Position numbers and translations under genes: made by a program
The notes under the pieces: model-generated
What the model saw: only the letters and a program-made list of their open reading frames with translations
The model's database searches: none
What the model was told of the DNA's origin: nothing
Assembly (NCBI RefSeq): GCF_001026695.1
Contig: NZ_LDNB01000010.1
Span: 162,883 to 226,882, forward strand
Length of the DNA stretch: 64,000 bases
DNA from: Neobacillus vireti
GTDB taxonomy: Bacteria > Bacillota > Bacilli > Bacillales > Cytobacillaceae
Direction of reading: 5' to 3'
Shown here: positions 8,143-16,715 of the stretch, piece after piece
How the letters are laid out: each line of letters begins with the position of its first letter
Position numbering within the stretch: the first letter of the stretch is position 1

Positions 8143-9024
8143 TTAAATTATTTCCTTTGCATCAGCAGGTAAATTTCTTACATGTTTAAGATATTCCGTC
8201 ATATTTTTATCGTCTTCCATTGGATATGTAAACAATAAGTTATCTGCAACTTCTTCTGCTAGTCTTCTAAACAATTCACAGGTGGTAAAAATAGCGCCCC
8301 AAAAATTACCATAGTCATAATCGGAATAAGTTTTTTCATACATTTCCCAATATGATTCAGAAAGGTACTTTTTGAAATACTTTCCCATTTTTCCTGTTGA
8401 AACTTCGAAGTCGTGGTTTATCCCTACCCACCAAGAAACCATCTCATCTAATCTAGCCCTTATAACATATTCAAACATTTGCTTTGCATATGGTAATTCA
8501 TCACGCCAAATTCCTTTGGCAACGTTTTGCAGACACCACCAAAAATCATTGCAACAACTAAAAAACATAGCTTCTGTTGACTTGTTTACTTGGTAATCAA
8601 TATCTGTGGGAGCTGGAATATGTGGCAGAATATTGTCCTTATCTAATAATGGTACCGTCAGTTTATCATTGCCATATTCAGCATTCATTGTATCTATGAT
8701 TTCGATATGAAGGTCGATACGATTTCCATCTGTAAAGAGCATTAAATAGCCATAAGACCGATCAAAATCCATATCCTCTCCAACTGATTTATCATTCTTA
8801 TCAGGCTCTTGAATCATCAGTAAATCTCCAAAACAATTAATCCAATTCTCATCTTTTATGAAAGATGCGGTTTCTGTCACGACATAAACAATATCGTAAT
8901 CTTGAAAAATATCCTTTGGAGCATTTGGATTTGTTCTTGAACCGTTCATATAGACAGCTCGAATTCTTTCATCCTTTTGAGCAATCCCTAAAATCAAATC
9001 AAACATTTCTTTTTCGGACCTCAT
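8143..9024 (-). CDS. Aminoglycoside 6-adenylyltransferase family protein (ANT(6)/AadK-like)
   Basis: A 293-aa protein, close to the usual 280-300 aa of ANT(6) enzymes. The nucleotidyltransferase signature is clear: NGSRTNPNAP, then FQDYDIVYVV for the two metal-binding Asp residues, and a third acidic segment RIDLHIEI near residue 110. The C-terminal helical domain has SWWVGINHDFEVSTGKMGKYFKKYL, typical of the family. B. subtilis AadK is the chromosomal relative and modifies streptomycin. Whether this copy confers resistance cannot be read. Start ATG 9024, preceded by GAGGTG. Confidence 0.85.
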   Translation of the reverse strand: MRSEKEMFDLILGIAQKDERIRAVYMNGSRTNPNAPKDIFQDYDIVYVVTETASFIKDENWINCFGDLLMIQEPDKNDKSVGEDMDFDRSYGYLMLFTDGNRIDLHIEIIDTMNAEYGNDKLTVPLLDKDNILPHIPAPTDIDYQVNKSTEAMFFSCCNDFWWCLQNVAKGIWRDELPYAKQMFEYVIRARLDEMVSWWVGINHDFEVSTGKMGKYFKKYLSESYWEMYEKTYSDYDYGNFWGAIFTTCELFRRLAEEVADNLLFTYPMEDDKNMTEYLKHVRNLPADAKEII

Positions 9025-9200
9025 AGCTATTCACCTCATTAGAGTCTTTTGCATCATCAAAAATTATTACTTTTCAAAAAGTTCTTTATCAACTAAACTT
9101 AAAATAAACATTTAGTGTTTGGGATGCTATCTCCATACTGTCCATTGGTTCGGTCAGTAAATTCCCAAAGTTGGAATGTTGTAAAGAAGAGTAAATTTCA

Positions 9201-9572
9201 ATGTTTAAAACCATACTTCTTTTTTCACTCACGATTTTTTCACTCTCAATTCTTGTTTCATGCAGTGTCACAAAAATAGTTGACGGCAATTATGAGATTG
9301 TAAGCCTGTACATAATTAAGAATGATAAAGCAGAAAAAGTTGCACAACTAAAAGATAAAAAGAAAATACAAGAATTAACCAACTTGATTAATAGTAGTAA
9401 AAAGGAAGATGCAGATAGTGTCGTTTTTGAAAAAGGCCCTGACGGCATTCTTGTTTTCGAAAAAAAGGATAAGAAACTTGAATTACAAGTATTTACAAAT
9501 GATGGTAATCTTCTAACAAAAGAATACTATGTCAACTCTGCGATTGATATGAAAAAATACTTTGGTTACTAA
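9201..9572 (+). CDS. Small lipoprotein, unknown
   Basis: A 123-aa protein with a lipoprotein signal peptide: a hydrophobic stretch then LVSC, giving Cys at about residue 21 as the acylation site. The mature part is highly charged and predicted mixed alpha/beta, with a KKIQELTNLINS helix. I do not recognise a family; short lipoproteins with this charge pattern are common in Bacillaceae. AAGAAGAG lies 9-10 nt before the ATG. Confidence 0.6.
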   Translation: MFKTILLFSLTIFSLSILVSCSVTKIVDGNYEIVSLYIIKNDKAEKVAQLKDKKKIQELTNLINSSKKEDADSVVFEKGPDGILVFEKKDKKLELQVFTNDGNLLTKEYYVNSAIDMKKYFGY

Positions 9573-9598
9573 TATCTTTATGCCAATGATATTATTAC

Positions 9599-9823
9599 TT
9601 ACAGATAGTGCAGAACTGTTGCTACAATACTCAAAATTACTCCTAAGATAATCCAAAAAATCACCTAATATAAACGCTTAACCCACTTTTTCTCCAATTC
9701 ATCAGTAATAACTTGATCTTCATCAAGTTTTTGATATTCTTTTTTAAAACGATACAACTGTACAGGTCCCGCCAGCAAACAAATAACAGAGATTATTAAT
9801 CCAAAAATATTAAACCATTCCAT
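9599..9823 (-). pseudogene. Small two-TM protein gene split by an amber stop
   Basis: From ATG 9823 a 52-residue frame begins with a membrane helix (FNIFGLIISVICLLAG) and a charged middle ending KKWVKRLY, then TAG at 9667-9665. The same frame continues at once with GTG and 20 more residues forming a second clean membrane helix (IFWIILGVILSIVATVL) to TAA at 9599. Read through, it is a 74-codon two-TM protein of normal look, so the TAG is most simply a Trp TGG-to-TAG change. The upstream half could still be made on its own. Confidence 0.5.
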
Positions 9824-9978
9824 ATAATATTCAATTTCTCCCGAACAATTGATTAATAATTCCTTCTTTTGAAATAATTATATCATAATACTGATTTTTT
9901 CTTAAAACCATTTCAGTATTCACATATGAATTAATAATTTAGGGACAAGATACTATTAAACTGTACCCCTTGTCCCTT

Positions 9979-10181
9979 AAATTTAGGCTCTGTTAAATGT
10001 GAATGTTGATTTCCGCTCCAGGCGGCTTCGCTTTCCGCGGGGCGGGCGGTGAGCCTCCTCAGCGCTAAAGCGCCTGCGGGGTCTCACCTGTCCCGCTAAT
10101 CCCGCAGGAGTCTTCGCCGCCTTCCACTCCAATCAACATTATGCTCAAAATCAACAATGTGCTTTAACACAGCCTAAATTT
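9979..10181. repeat. Miniature inverted-repeat element with GC-rich Bacillus repeat core, copy 1
   Basis: Terminal inverted repeats of 19 bp at 9979-9997 and 10163-10181 (AAATTTAGGCT-TGTTAAA) differ at one position. Inside lies a GC-rich, highly structured core (about 10006-10136) containing GGCGGCTTCGCTTTCCGCGG and the matching GACTCCTGCGGGATT when read in reverse. A second copy of the core sits in opposite orientation at 62751-62878. The core is non-coding. I recall this family as scattered in Bacillus genomes; its biology is unclear. Confidence 0.7.
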
Positions 10182-10190
10182 AAAGAAAAA

Positions 10191-10213
10191 ACCACCCTCT
10201 CTTGAAGGGTGGT
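10191..10213 (-). terminator. Terminator of the ycgR-ycgQ operon
   Basis: ACCACCCT (10191-10198) pairs with AGGGTGGT (10206-10213). On the minus strand it is followed by a T-rich run (plus-strand GAAAAA just below 10191), directly after the ycgQ stop. Confidence 0.75.
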
Positions 10214-10226
10214 AGAATTCTAATTA

Positions 10227-11105
10227 TTAGTAATAAACATATGGATCATCAAGTTTTGGAACCTTTTCTATAGATTTTATTTTTACAGAAGGCAGACCTA
10301 TTTCTTGATATGTAAACTTGTCAATGGTTCCGTTTACTTTTACCCATTCATCTTGTTGAAAACCACTGACATCGCCAATAGATAACATTCCGACGATGTC
10401 AGAATCGGCAATACAACATGCAACACCAAATCTTGATACAATAATCTGATCATCCGGAAAGCCTTCAGGTCTATATACAAATCCAACAAACTCTATTTCT
10501 TTACCAACAAACAGATCCAACTTTTGCATGATCTTATCCATGGTATAAATGAAATTTTCATCTGTAACGATAATTTTCTCACTTGATAACAGATTTTTCT
10601 CCTCAACGTCAGACTCTTGGCTCCAATTTGCGAACTGATCTGTTACAGAGCCATTCGATGTAGTAGACTCCTGAGCTTCTGATTCAGTTATTGTTTTCTT
10701 TTGAGTGTCTGGTTGATTATTTACACTTTTCGTTTTTTCTCCGAAATGCACTCCTCTGTTCGCTGCGACTGCACTATCAAGAGTGTTATTGGAAAAAAAC
10801 ATTCCTGTCAAAATAGGAATAATGAACATTGAATAGATGATGATCGACTTATTATCCGAATCGGAAGTCCCATGATCACTGCCACAATCGCAATCAACAT
10901 CATCCCCGCTTTTATTCCTCCAAAATTGAGCAATACCCATTAGTAGAAATGCTGCAATCGAAAAATACGTTAATGGAGCCACCTTTGGAGCAATAAAATA
11001 TTTTAAATCTCCAGTAATAACCAATTTCAGTAATAAACTAGTAAATCCTAATAAAACAATCCCTCTAACCATAACATGATTAATCTTTCTTTGTTCTTGC
11101 TTCAT
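10227..11105 (-). CDS. ycgQ: YcgQ-like TIGR03943/DUF1980 family membrane protein
   Basis: A 292-aa protein with two N-terminal membrane helices, a cysteine-rich cytoplasmic stretch (DDVDCDCGSDHG) near residue 70, one more helix, and a C-terminal beta domain with IEFVGFVYRPEG and FGVACCIADSD. This is the DUF1980 arrangement, the usual partner of YcgR-type permeases. The stop of ycgR and this start are only 4 bp apart, so the two are co-transcribed. The CC and CxC motifs suggest metal or thiol chemistry. Opposite it is a CobW GTPase, which supports a role in metal handling, most likely zinc; that is inference. Confidence 0.8.
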   Translation of the reverse strand: MKQEQRKINHVMVRGIVLLGFTSLLLKLVITGDLKYFIAPKVAPLTYFSIAAFLLMGIAQFWRNKSGDDVDCDCGSDHGTSDSDNKSIIIYSMFIIPILTGMFFSNNTLDSAVAANRGVHFGEKTKSVNNQPDTQKKTITESEAQESTTSNGSVTDQFANWSQESDVEEKNLLSSEKIIVTDENFIYTMDKIMQKLDLFVGKEIEFVGFVYRPEGFPDDQIIVSRFGVACCIADSDIVGMLSIGDVSGFQQDEWVKVNGTIDKFTYQEIGLPSVKIKSIEKVPKLDDPYVYY

Positions 11106-11109
11106 ATCC

Positions 11110-12126
11110 TCACCCCCAGACCATTGATTGAAATAGATAAACTACACTTAAAACTACAATGGTTGTAATGACCATAAAAGCAATGACAAACTTTGTCTTA
11201 AAATAGCCAAAAAGCATGATCGTATTTTTAAAATCGATCATTGGGCCGAACAACAGGAATGCCAAAATCGATCCCTTTGAAAAAGTTTTAAGAAATGAGG
11301 CAGCTATAAACGCATCCGCTTCTGAACACAAGGATAAAGCATATGCAAATCCCATCATGACAGGAGGCGCAGATAAATTATTTGAACCCAACTCAAGAAG
11401 AATACTTCTGTTAAAAAAAGTCTGAAATAAACTAGCAATAAATGCCCCAAAGATTAAGTACTTCCCCATTTGAAAAAACTCATCACTTGCATGATATAAA
11501 ACAGCCTTGAAACTTTTTCTTGGAGTGGTTGCTGTTCCCTGAGCAGATGCCACCAGATCTTCCCGAGCCCATTTTAATTGATCTTTATTTCCAAAAATTA
11601 AATAGATGAAAAGTCCAATAATAATAATGATTAAGAATGCTAGTCCCATTCTGGCATATGCCATTTGAACATCCATACGAAAAGCAACGTACGTAGAAAA
11701 GAAAACAATTGGATTTAAAATGGGGGCGCCAAGGAGTAATACCATTCCCACGTGCAAGGGCATACCCTTTTTGATCAACCTTCTTACTACCGGTACAATA
11801 GCACATTCACATACAGGAAATAGAACACCTAAAAGGGCTGCTGGAATAAGTGCTAAAAACGGGTTCTTTGGAATAATTTTCTGAAGTCTTTCTTCAGACA
11901 CATACATTTGAATAAGAGATGAAACAAATACACCTAATAAAACAAAGGGAATAGCCTCGATTATAATACTAATAAAAATGGTGTTTACATTAATAACGGA
12001 TTTTGGAAGCTGAAATGAAAAACTAGTAAAAGAACCATTCATAAATAATATAAAGATTAAACCAAAAATCAATAATCCGACGAGGTAACCCAATAATTCT
12101 TTGAAAAAATTATAAGTAACTTTCAT
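11110..12126 (-). CDS. ycgR: YcgR-like UPF0718 permease
   Basis: A 338-aa permease with about eight membrane segments. It carries the family hallmarks: ALLGVLFPVCECAIVPVVRRL with a conserved CEC in a membrane helix, GAPILNPIVFFSTYVAF, and ALSLCSEADAFIAASF late in the protein. UPF0718 proteins occur with DUF1980 partners; the paired membrane-embedded Cys and the SEAD motif point to a transported metal or small inorganic ligand. It is the first gene of the two-gene operon and is divergent from cobW across a 176-bp intergenic region. Confidence 0.85.
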   Translation of the reverse strand: MKVTYNFFKELLGYLVGLLIFGLIFILFMNGSFTSFSFQLPKSVINVNTIFISIIIEAIPFVLLGVFVSSLIQMYVSEERLQKIIPKNPFLALIPAALLGVLFPVCECAIVPVVRRLIKKGMPLHVGMVLLLGAPILNPIVFFSTYVAFRMDVQMAYARMGLAFLIIIIIGLFIYLIFGNKDQLKWAREDLVASAQGTATTPRKSFKAVLYHASDEFFQMGKYLIFGAFIASLFQTFFNRSILLELGSNNLSAPPVMMGFAYALSLCSEADAFIAASFLKTFSKGSILAFLLFGPMIDFKNTIMLFGYFKTKFVIAFMVITTIVVLSVVYLFQSMVWG

Positions 12127-12259
12127 AACTTCTCCTATTTTCAGTTTTCATTTAATTGCCGAACATTTTTAATCTTAACATACTGATTTGACTTTAAACA
12201 GATAAAACAAAAAGATCAATGTAAAATTATTGAAAGTCTATTGCCTTTATTAATGATAG

Positions 12260-12283
12260 ATACTACTATAATTATGGTAGTAT
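12260..12283. promoter_or_regulatory. 24-bp palindrome over the -10 region of cobW
   Basis: ATACTAC (12260-12266) and GTAGTAT (12277-12283) flank a self-complementary ATAATTAT core. Only the pair next to the core is mismatched (T against G). The element contains TATAAT (12267-12272), a good -10 for cobW, so a bound repressor would block it. The TAAT core is loosely like a Zur box, but the TCGTAAT-ATTACGA consensus is not met. Confidence 0.5.
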
Positions 12284-12302
12284 GCTTTATAGGAGGAAAA
12301 GG

Positions 12303-13295
12303 ATGAAGCACAAAAAAAAGATCCCCGTATACATTATTAGCGGCTTTCTTGGCAGCGGAAAAACAACGATTTTACTTAAATTAATTGAAACCTTTAAAAA
12401 AAGGGGATTCGTTCCTGGTATTATTTTAAACGAGCTGGGTGATGTAAATGTTGAAAGTCATTTATTCCCGAAAGAAAATATGGTGGAATTATTAAACGGT
12501 TGCATCTGCTGCTCGATCCAAAACGATTTAAAATCCACTTTTGATTATTTTATCAACGAATCATTCGAACACGTTGATGCCTTATTTATTGAGGGTACTG
12601 GGGTAGCCAACCCTTTAGAAATAAAACAAGCTTTAAGCGACCCTAAATATCTGGAATACTTTTTGCTGCAATCCATAATTGGGGTTGTAGATGCGAGTAA
12701 CTATTTAGAGTATCAAAGTATTTTTTCAAGTTCTAATGAAATTCGCACACTTTTAAAGCAACAGCTTGTAAGTGCTTCCATAGTGATATTAAATAAAGTC
12801 GATTTAGTATCCAGTAAAAAGCTTGAAAAAATTCAAAATAAGCTAACACCGACTTTAAGCGAAGGGACCCCTATCTATAAAACAGAATTTTGTAATATCA
12901 ATACAGATTTGTTAATCGGTTCTTTCGGGAACCCTACCATCCAATTATCTGACAATCATGAACATCATGAACACATGCATGGTAATGGCCATCACAAACA
13001 CCAGGCTCACCACGACCAAATTCAAGCAATTAGAATAAACCATCTTCCAATAGTAGAAAGGGAAAAATTTAAAGATTGGTTAAATGGTTTACCAAAAAAT
13101 ATTGTTAGAGGAAAAGGATTCGTTCAACTAAAAGAAGACGGATTAATTTATAATTTTCAATATTCTTCCAATCAACTGATACTTACTAAAATCAAATCTC
13201 ATGAAAATCCTTCCTTAATTTTAATTGGGGTTGAACTAGAAGAACAACAAATAAAAAATTATGTCCAATTATTAGAAATGACACTACCAAGATAA
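12303..13295 (+). CDS. CobW/ZagA-type metallochaperone GTPase (COG0523)
   Basis: A 330-aa G3E GTPase. Walker A is GFLGSGKTT near residue 15. The COG0523 metal motif CICC follows in LLNGCICCSIQ near residue 65. The guanine-specificity motif is NKVDL near 160. A histidine-rich loop (HEHHEHMHGNGHHKH) near 220 precedes the CobW C-terminal domain. In B. subtilis the relative ZagA (YciC) is zinc-regulated and moves zinc to target enzymes. I start at ATG 12303 with AGGAGG 6 nt upstream; seven in-frame codons further upstream are unlikely. It is divergent from ycgRQ. Confidence 0.9.
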   Translation: MKHKKKIPVYIISGFLGSGKTTILLKLIETFKKRGFVPGIILNELGDVNVESHLFPKENMVELLNGCICCSIQNDLKSTFDYFINESFEHVDALFIEGTGVANPLEIKQALSDPKYLEYFLLQSIIGVVDASNYLEYQSIFSSSNEIRTLLKQQLVSASIVILNKVDLVSSKKLEKIQNKLTPTLSEGTPIYKTEFCNINTDLLIGSFGNPTIQLSDNHEHHEHMHGNGHHKHQAHHDQIQAIRINHLPIVEREKFKDWLNGLPKNIVRGKGFVQLKEDGLIYNFQYSSNQLILTKIKSHENPSLILIGVELEEQQIKNYVQLLEMTLPR

Positions 13296-13300
13296 ATAGC

Positions 13301-13333
13301 AAAACCTGACCTTTTTACCTAAGGACAGGTTTT
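13301..13333 (+). terminator. Terminator of cobW
   Basis: AAAACCTG-CCTT pairs with AAGG-CAGGTTTT, starting 5 bp after the stop codon and followed by ATTTTTA. Confidence 0.8.
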
Positions 13334-13521
13334 ATTTTTACTTAGTAATAGTTTATGATCTCAATCATCCATTTCTCCTGTATTTTATGTTTTGACTTCA
13401 TTTAATTCAATAAACCAAACTTAAAATCCTGCTTACAATTCTGTAATTTCTTGTATAATTGACATACAAATATAGTTTGCTTCATATAAAAGGTGTTGTA
13501 TTTTAAAGGGGATGTTTATTT

Positions 13522-13649
13522 GTAGAAGAGAATATAAAGGGCGGCAAGAAATCCGCCTGGGGAATAGTTGGGACAATTGGAGCACTATTATTAGGTAAAT
13601 TTAAATTTGTTTTGATAATTAATTCCTTAAACTACATACACTGATAAGC
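13522..13649 (+). pseudogene. Out-of-frame N-terminal remnant of the site-2 protease gene
   Basis: In the frame of position 13522 the sequence reads EENIKGGKKSAWGIVGTIG then ALLLGKFKFVLII, the typical start of Bacillus site-2-protease-like proteins, before a stop at 13642. The downstream frame continues the family sequence as LKLHTLISM from 13626. The two frames overlap around 13609-13642, so a one-base change has split the gene. No start codon with a ribosome binding site is visible for the remnant itself; an AAAGGGG-ATG at 13505-13514 opens a different frame. Confidence 0.55.
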
Positions 13650-14627
13650 ATGATTATCTATCTCGGAACCTATGCCCTAATTTTTGGTTGGAAGTTTGCA
13701 GTAGCTCTAGTCTACCTCTTGTTTGTGCACGAAATGGGACATATGTATGCAGCTAAAAGGATGAAACTGCCTGTTAGTCCAGCTGTATTTATTCCTTTTA
13801 TGGGTGCAGTTATTGGTCTAAAGGAAATGCCTAAAAGTGCAAAAGACGAGGGGTTTTTAGCCTACATGGGGCCCTTATTTGGATTGTTAGCGTTTTTACC
13901 CGCCATTCCATTGTATTTATATACACATCACTCATTCTGGGCACTTCTTATTTATTTGGGCGGGATGATAAATTTATTTAATTTAATTCCGATTACCCCA
14001 TTAGATGGGGGAAGAATTGCAGCAGGGATCAGCACTAAACTATGGGGCTTAGGGATTGTATTATTACTTGCTTTTTCTGTCATGCATTTTAGTATCATAG
14101 GGTTTATCATTGTCATCATCGGTTCAAAAGAATGGTATAAATTATATAAAAAACAAAAAAGTTTAAATAAAGACAAAATGGAAGTACAGGAACTTGAACA
14201 TTTAATACTAAAATTAAAACAAGAATCACATGATTTTGATTCAGTACAAGAATTGACTAAAAAAGTAAAATTGGAAACCTCGAACCAGGAGATTACAGAA
14301 ACAATAAATCATCTGAATTCTAAAATTGACGAAATTAAAAAGGAACTTTATCTCCAACAATTATCAGGTGTTCATACATTAAGCGAAGAAGATAGCGATA
14401 ACAATCAACAAGTTGTGGAAGGTATTCTCAACAATTTAGCAGAAAAAATTGCAAAATTTAAAACAGAAGTAGAGACAACGGAAACCTATTATAAAACGAG
14501 TAAAAAAACGAAAGTGCAATTATTTTTAATTTATCTTGGTCTAATCATTGCGCTGTCTATTAGTTATTTTTATGGAAATGAAATTCTCATGAGTCATCCA
14601 GAAATACAAAAAATCATGAATAGATAA
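13650..14627 (+). CDS. Site-2 protease (M50) family protein, N-terminus frameshifted
   Basis: A 325-aa intramembrane metalloprotease relative. The zinc site FVHEMGHMYAAKR gives HExxH near residue 27. The second conserved motif NLIPITPLDGGRI carries the Asp ligand near 120. About five membrane segments precede a charged coiled-coil-like region (about 165-285), and a last membrane helix lies near residue 300. ATG 13650 has no ribosome binding site, and family-like sequence continues upstream in this frame to 13626 and then in another frame, so the true N-terminus is disrupted. The gene may be inactive or the break may be a sequence error. The next gene starts 49 bp downstream. Confidence 0.7.
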   Translation: MIIYLGTYALIFGWKFAVALVYLLFVHEMGHMYAAKRMKLPVSPAVFIPFMGAVIGLKEMPKSAKDEGFLAYMGPLFGLLAFLPAIPLYLYTHHSFWALLIYLGGMINLFNLIPITPLDGGRIAAGISTKLWGLGIVLLLAFSVMHFSIIGFIIVIIGSKEWYKLYKKQKSLNKDKMEVQELEHLILKLKQESHDFDSVQELTKKVKLETSNQEITETINHLNSKIDEIKKELYLQQLSGVHTLSEEDSDNNQQVVEGILNNLAEKIAKFKTEVETTETYYKTSKKTKVQLFLIYLGLIIALSISYFYGNEILMSHPEIQKIMNR

Positions 14628-14676
14628 AACATGTTGATTGTTTTTCTAATTGCTAAGGAAGGGAGGGTGATCAGCC

Positions 14677-16470
14677 TTGCCAGATTGGTCATATCATACC
14701 ATTTTTAAGCCGATTCTTCATAAGCTGCCCCCCTCCTTTAGTCGTGAGTTTATTCATCGCGGGATGGGCATGTTATCTTCTTCGGCAATAGGAGAAGCAT
14801 GTATAGAATTCCTTGGTCATATGGCACCTTCTAATCAAATGGCGCAGCCAGTATTCGATGTTCAGTTTACCTCTCCTGTTGGACTAAGTGGCCAAATCGA
14901 TCCCCAATTATCTGGGCTGAAAGCTTTTCAAAATCTTGGTTTTGGCTTCATTGAGATTGGCCCAGTATCCATTCACGGTTCAGAAAAGAAGGAAGAACTT
15001 CTTGTTGATTATAAAAACGAACAGGTATGGGGATTTACCGGCTTCTCCATAATGCTTTCTACAGTTAAGGAACAACTACACTCTCTTAAAAAAAAGAAGG
15101 TCCCTTTTTTTATTAGGGTTGAAGGAACTTTTCAGGAAATAACTGAGATTTGTGAAGAGCTCCTTCCTTTTAGTGACGGATTTATACTCAACAGCAATGC
15201 GTTTGATTCAGCTGATCAATATAACCAATTTCAAGAAAAATTAAGTAAGCCCGTAATATTTGCTTTTTCAACAGAAACTACGGCTAATATTGATAAGCTG
15301 AAAAACTATAATCCAAGTGGAATACTTCTTGAAGGATGTCATTCGACTGATAGGATGACTGAAACGCTTATAGCCTTAAGGAAATCATTTACTAATGTTC
15401 CTATTATCACTTCAGGTGGGGTTAGAGAGCCCGTAGATGCTATTAAATTGTTGGAAAACGGAGCTTCACTTGTCATGTTAGGCTTTGAATATGTATTTGC
15501 TGGACCTGGTCTGCCGAAGCGGATTAACGAGGCATACAGCAACAGGCTCCCTAAGGAACCCGTGATGGCTAAAGGATGGCTTTCGTATTGGTTGTTTGGT
15601 TTGGCCATAACAGTTGCTGGATTCATCGCATTGTTTTTCAGCATGACCGCCATTATCCTTCCATACGATGAATCCTTTTTAGGCTTAATTAGAAGGGATA
15701 TCTTAGATTTCAATCCTGCCATTTTATATTTTATGGCACATGACCGGATGACTCTTTCAGGGACCATGATTTCAGGCGGAATCATCTACATGCAGCTTTC
15801 GAGGCACGGAATCAGATTTGGCCACCATTGGGCAAGAAAAGCAGTCAATATCGCAGGGATAATTGGTTTCCTTGGAATTTTGTTATTTATCGGTTATGGT
15901 TATTTCGATTGGCTCCATGGATTGTTTTGGCTTATTTTATTACCGTTATTTATAATTGGCTATACGAAATCCAAAAATGCGAAAGCAGCGCCATCAAGCA
16001 TCAATCTTTTTAATCATAAATACTGGAAGTTGAGCTTAATTGGTCAATTATCGTTTGTCCTTTTAGGGTTTGCATTAACGATTGGCGGAATCGTAATCTC
16101 AGTCGTTGGAGTATCAACTATATTTGTTCCAACCGATCTTTCTTATTTATGTCTTACTCCGGAAGCGCTAAGTGACTTTAATGAACGATTAATCCCTGTG
16201 ATAGCACATGATCGGGCCGGGTTTGGCAGTGCCCTGCTAAGTGTGGGCCTACTCGTATTAATGCTTGCCTTATGGGGAATTCGCGAAGGAGAAAGCTGGG
16301 TTTGGTGGACCTTCACTATCGGTGCCCTTCCAGCATTTTTATCCGGGATTATCACACATTTTATTATTGGCTATACTGATTTTGTTCACTTATTACCTGC
16401 TTATATTGCAGTAGTTCTATACATTATAGGAGTAATTTGCACTGCACCATTTTTATTAAAAAGAACATGA
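14677..16470 (+). CDS. Dihydroorotate-dehydrogenase-like barrel fused to a duplicated membrane domain
   Basis: A 597-aa two-part protein. Residues about 55-290 resemble a class-2 dihydroorotate dehydrogenase barrel: FTSPVGLSGQID at the start, IEIGPVSIHG, and the FMN-phosphate-site-like PIITSGGVREPVDAIKLLENGASLVMLG. The usual SSPN catalytic segment is replaced by FILNSNAFDS, so the DHODH reaction is doubtful. Residues about 300-597 form some eight membrane segments with an internal repeat; both halves carry a loop ending in A-H-D-R (YFMAHDRMTLSG and PVIAHDRAGFGS). Start TTG 14677, with GGGAGG about 11 nt upstream. It probably shares a transcript with the protease gene. Confidence 0.65.
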   Translation: MPDWSYHTIFKPILHKLPPSFSREFIHRGMGMLSSSAIGEACIEFLGHMAPSNQMAQPVFDVQFTSPVGLSGQIDPQLSGLKAFQNLGFGFIEIGPVSIHGSEKKEELLVDYKNEQVWGFTGFSIMLSTVKEQLHSLKKKKVPFFIRVEGTFQEITEICEELLPFSDGFILNSNAFDSADQYNQFQEKLSKPVIFAFSTETTANIDKLKNYNPSGILLEGCHSTDRMTETLIALRKSFTNVPIITSGGVREPVDAIKLLENGASLVMLGFEYVFAGPGLPKRINEAYSNRLPKEPVMAKGWLSYWLFGLAITVAGFIALFFSMTAIILPYDESFLGLIRRDILDFNPAILYFMAHDRMTLSGTMISGGIIYMQLSRHGIRFGHHWARKAVNIAGIIGFLGILLFIGYGYFDWLHGLFWLILLPLFIIGYTKSKNAKAAPSSINLFNHKYWKLSLIGQLSFVLLGFALTIGGIVISVVGVSTIFVPTDLSYLCLTPEALSDFNERLIPVIAHDRAGFGSALLSVGLLVLMLALWGIREGESWVWWTFTIGALPAFLSGIITHFIIGYTDFVHLLPAYIAVVLYIIGVICTAPFLLKRT

Positions 16471-16508
16471 AAAAATAAGCCACACAACCATGTTGGCTTA
16501 TTTTTTTT
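16471..16508 (+). terminator. Terminator of the DHODH-like gene
   Basis: AATAAGCCA pairs with TTGGCTTATT and is followed by eight T residues, immediately after the stop codon. Confidence 0.9.
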
Positions 16509-16672
16509 ATTTTTTGAAATGTGCCTTTTCTTATGTGGGTACTCCAAAAGAGAACGGCTTTAACTGGAGAGGATGTATTTATTTTAAATCCACACTTCTA
16601 GTTATTTTTGTCAAGCCGATCCATGATAGATTTTGCGAATAGCTTAAAAAGAGATAATTAAATTAAGTACAA

Positions 16673-16708
16673 AGAAGCATTCGATGCCCTATCGCACCGA
16701 ATGCTTCT
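16673..16708 (-). terminator. Hairpin after the NlpC/P60 gene
   Basis: AGAAGCATTCG (16673-16683) pairs perfectly with CGAATGCTTCT (16698-16708), 8 bp beyond the stop. The T-run on the minus strand is weak, so termination is likely but not certain. Confidence 0.6.
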
Positions 16709-16715
16709 GATCGTT

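Noticed and set aside
12260..12283. Firm Zur box assignment
   Set aside because: The palindrome lacks the TCGTAAT-ATTACGA consensus; kept only as an unassigned operator candidate.
15339..15785. 148-codon frame opposite the DHODH-like gene
   Set aside because: Antisense shadow with low-complexity composition and no ribosome binding site.
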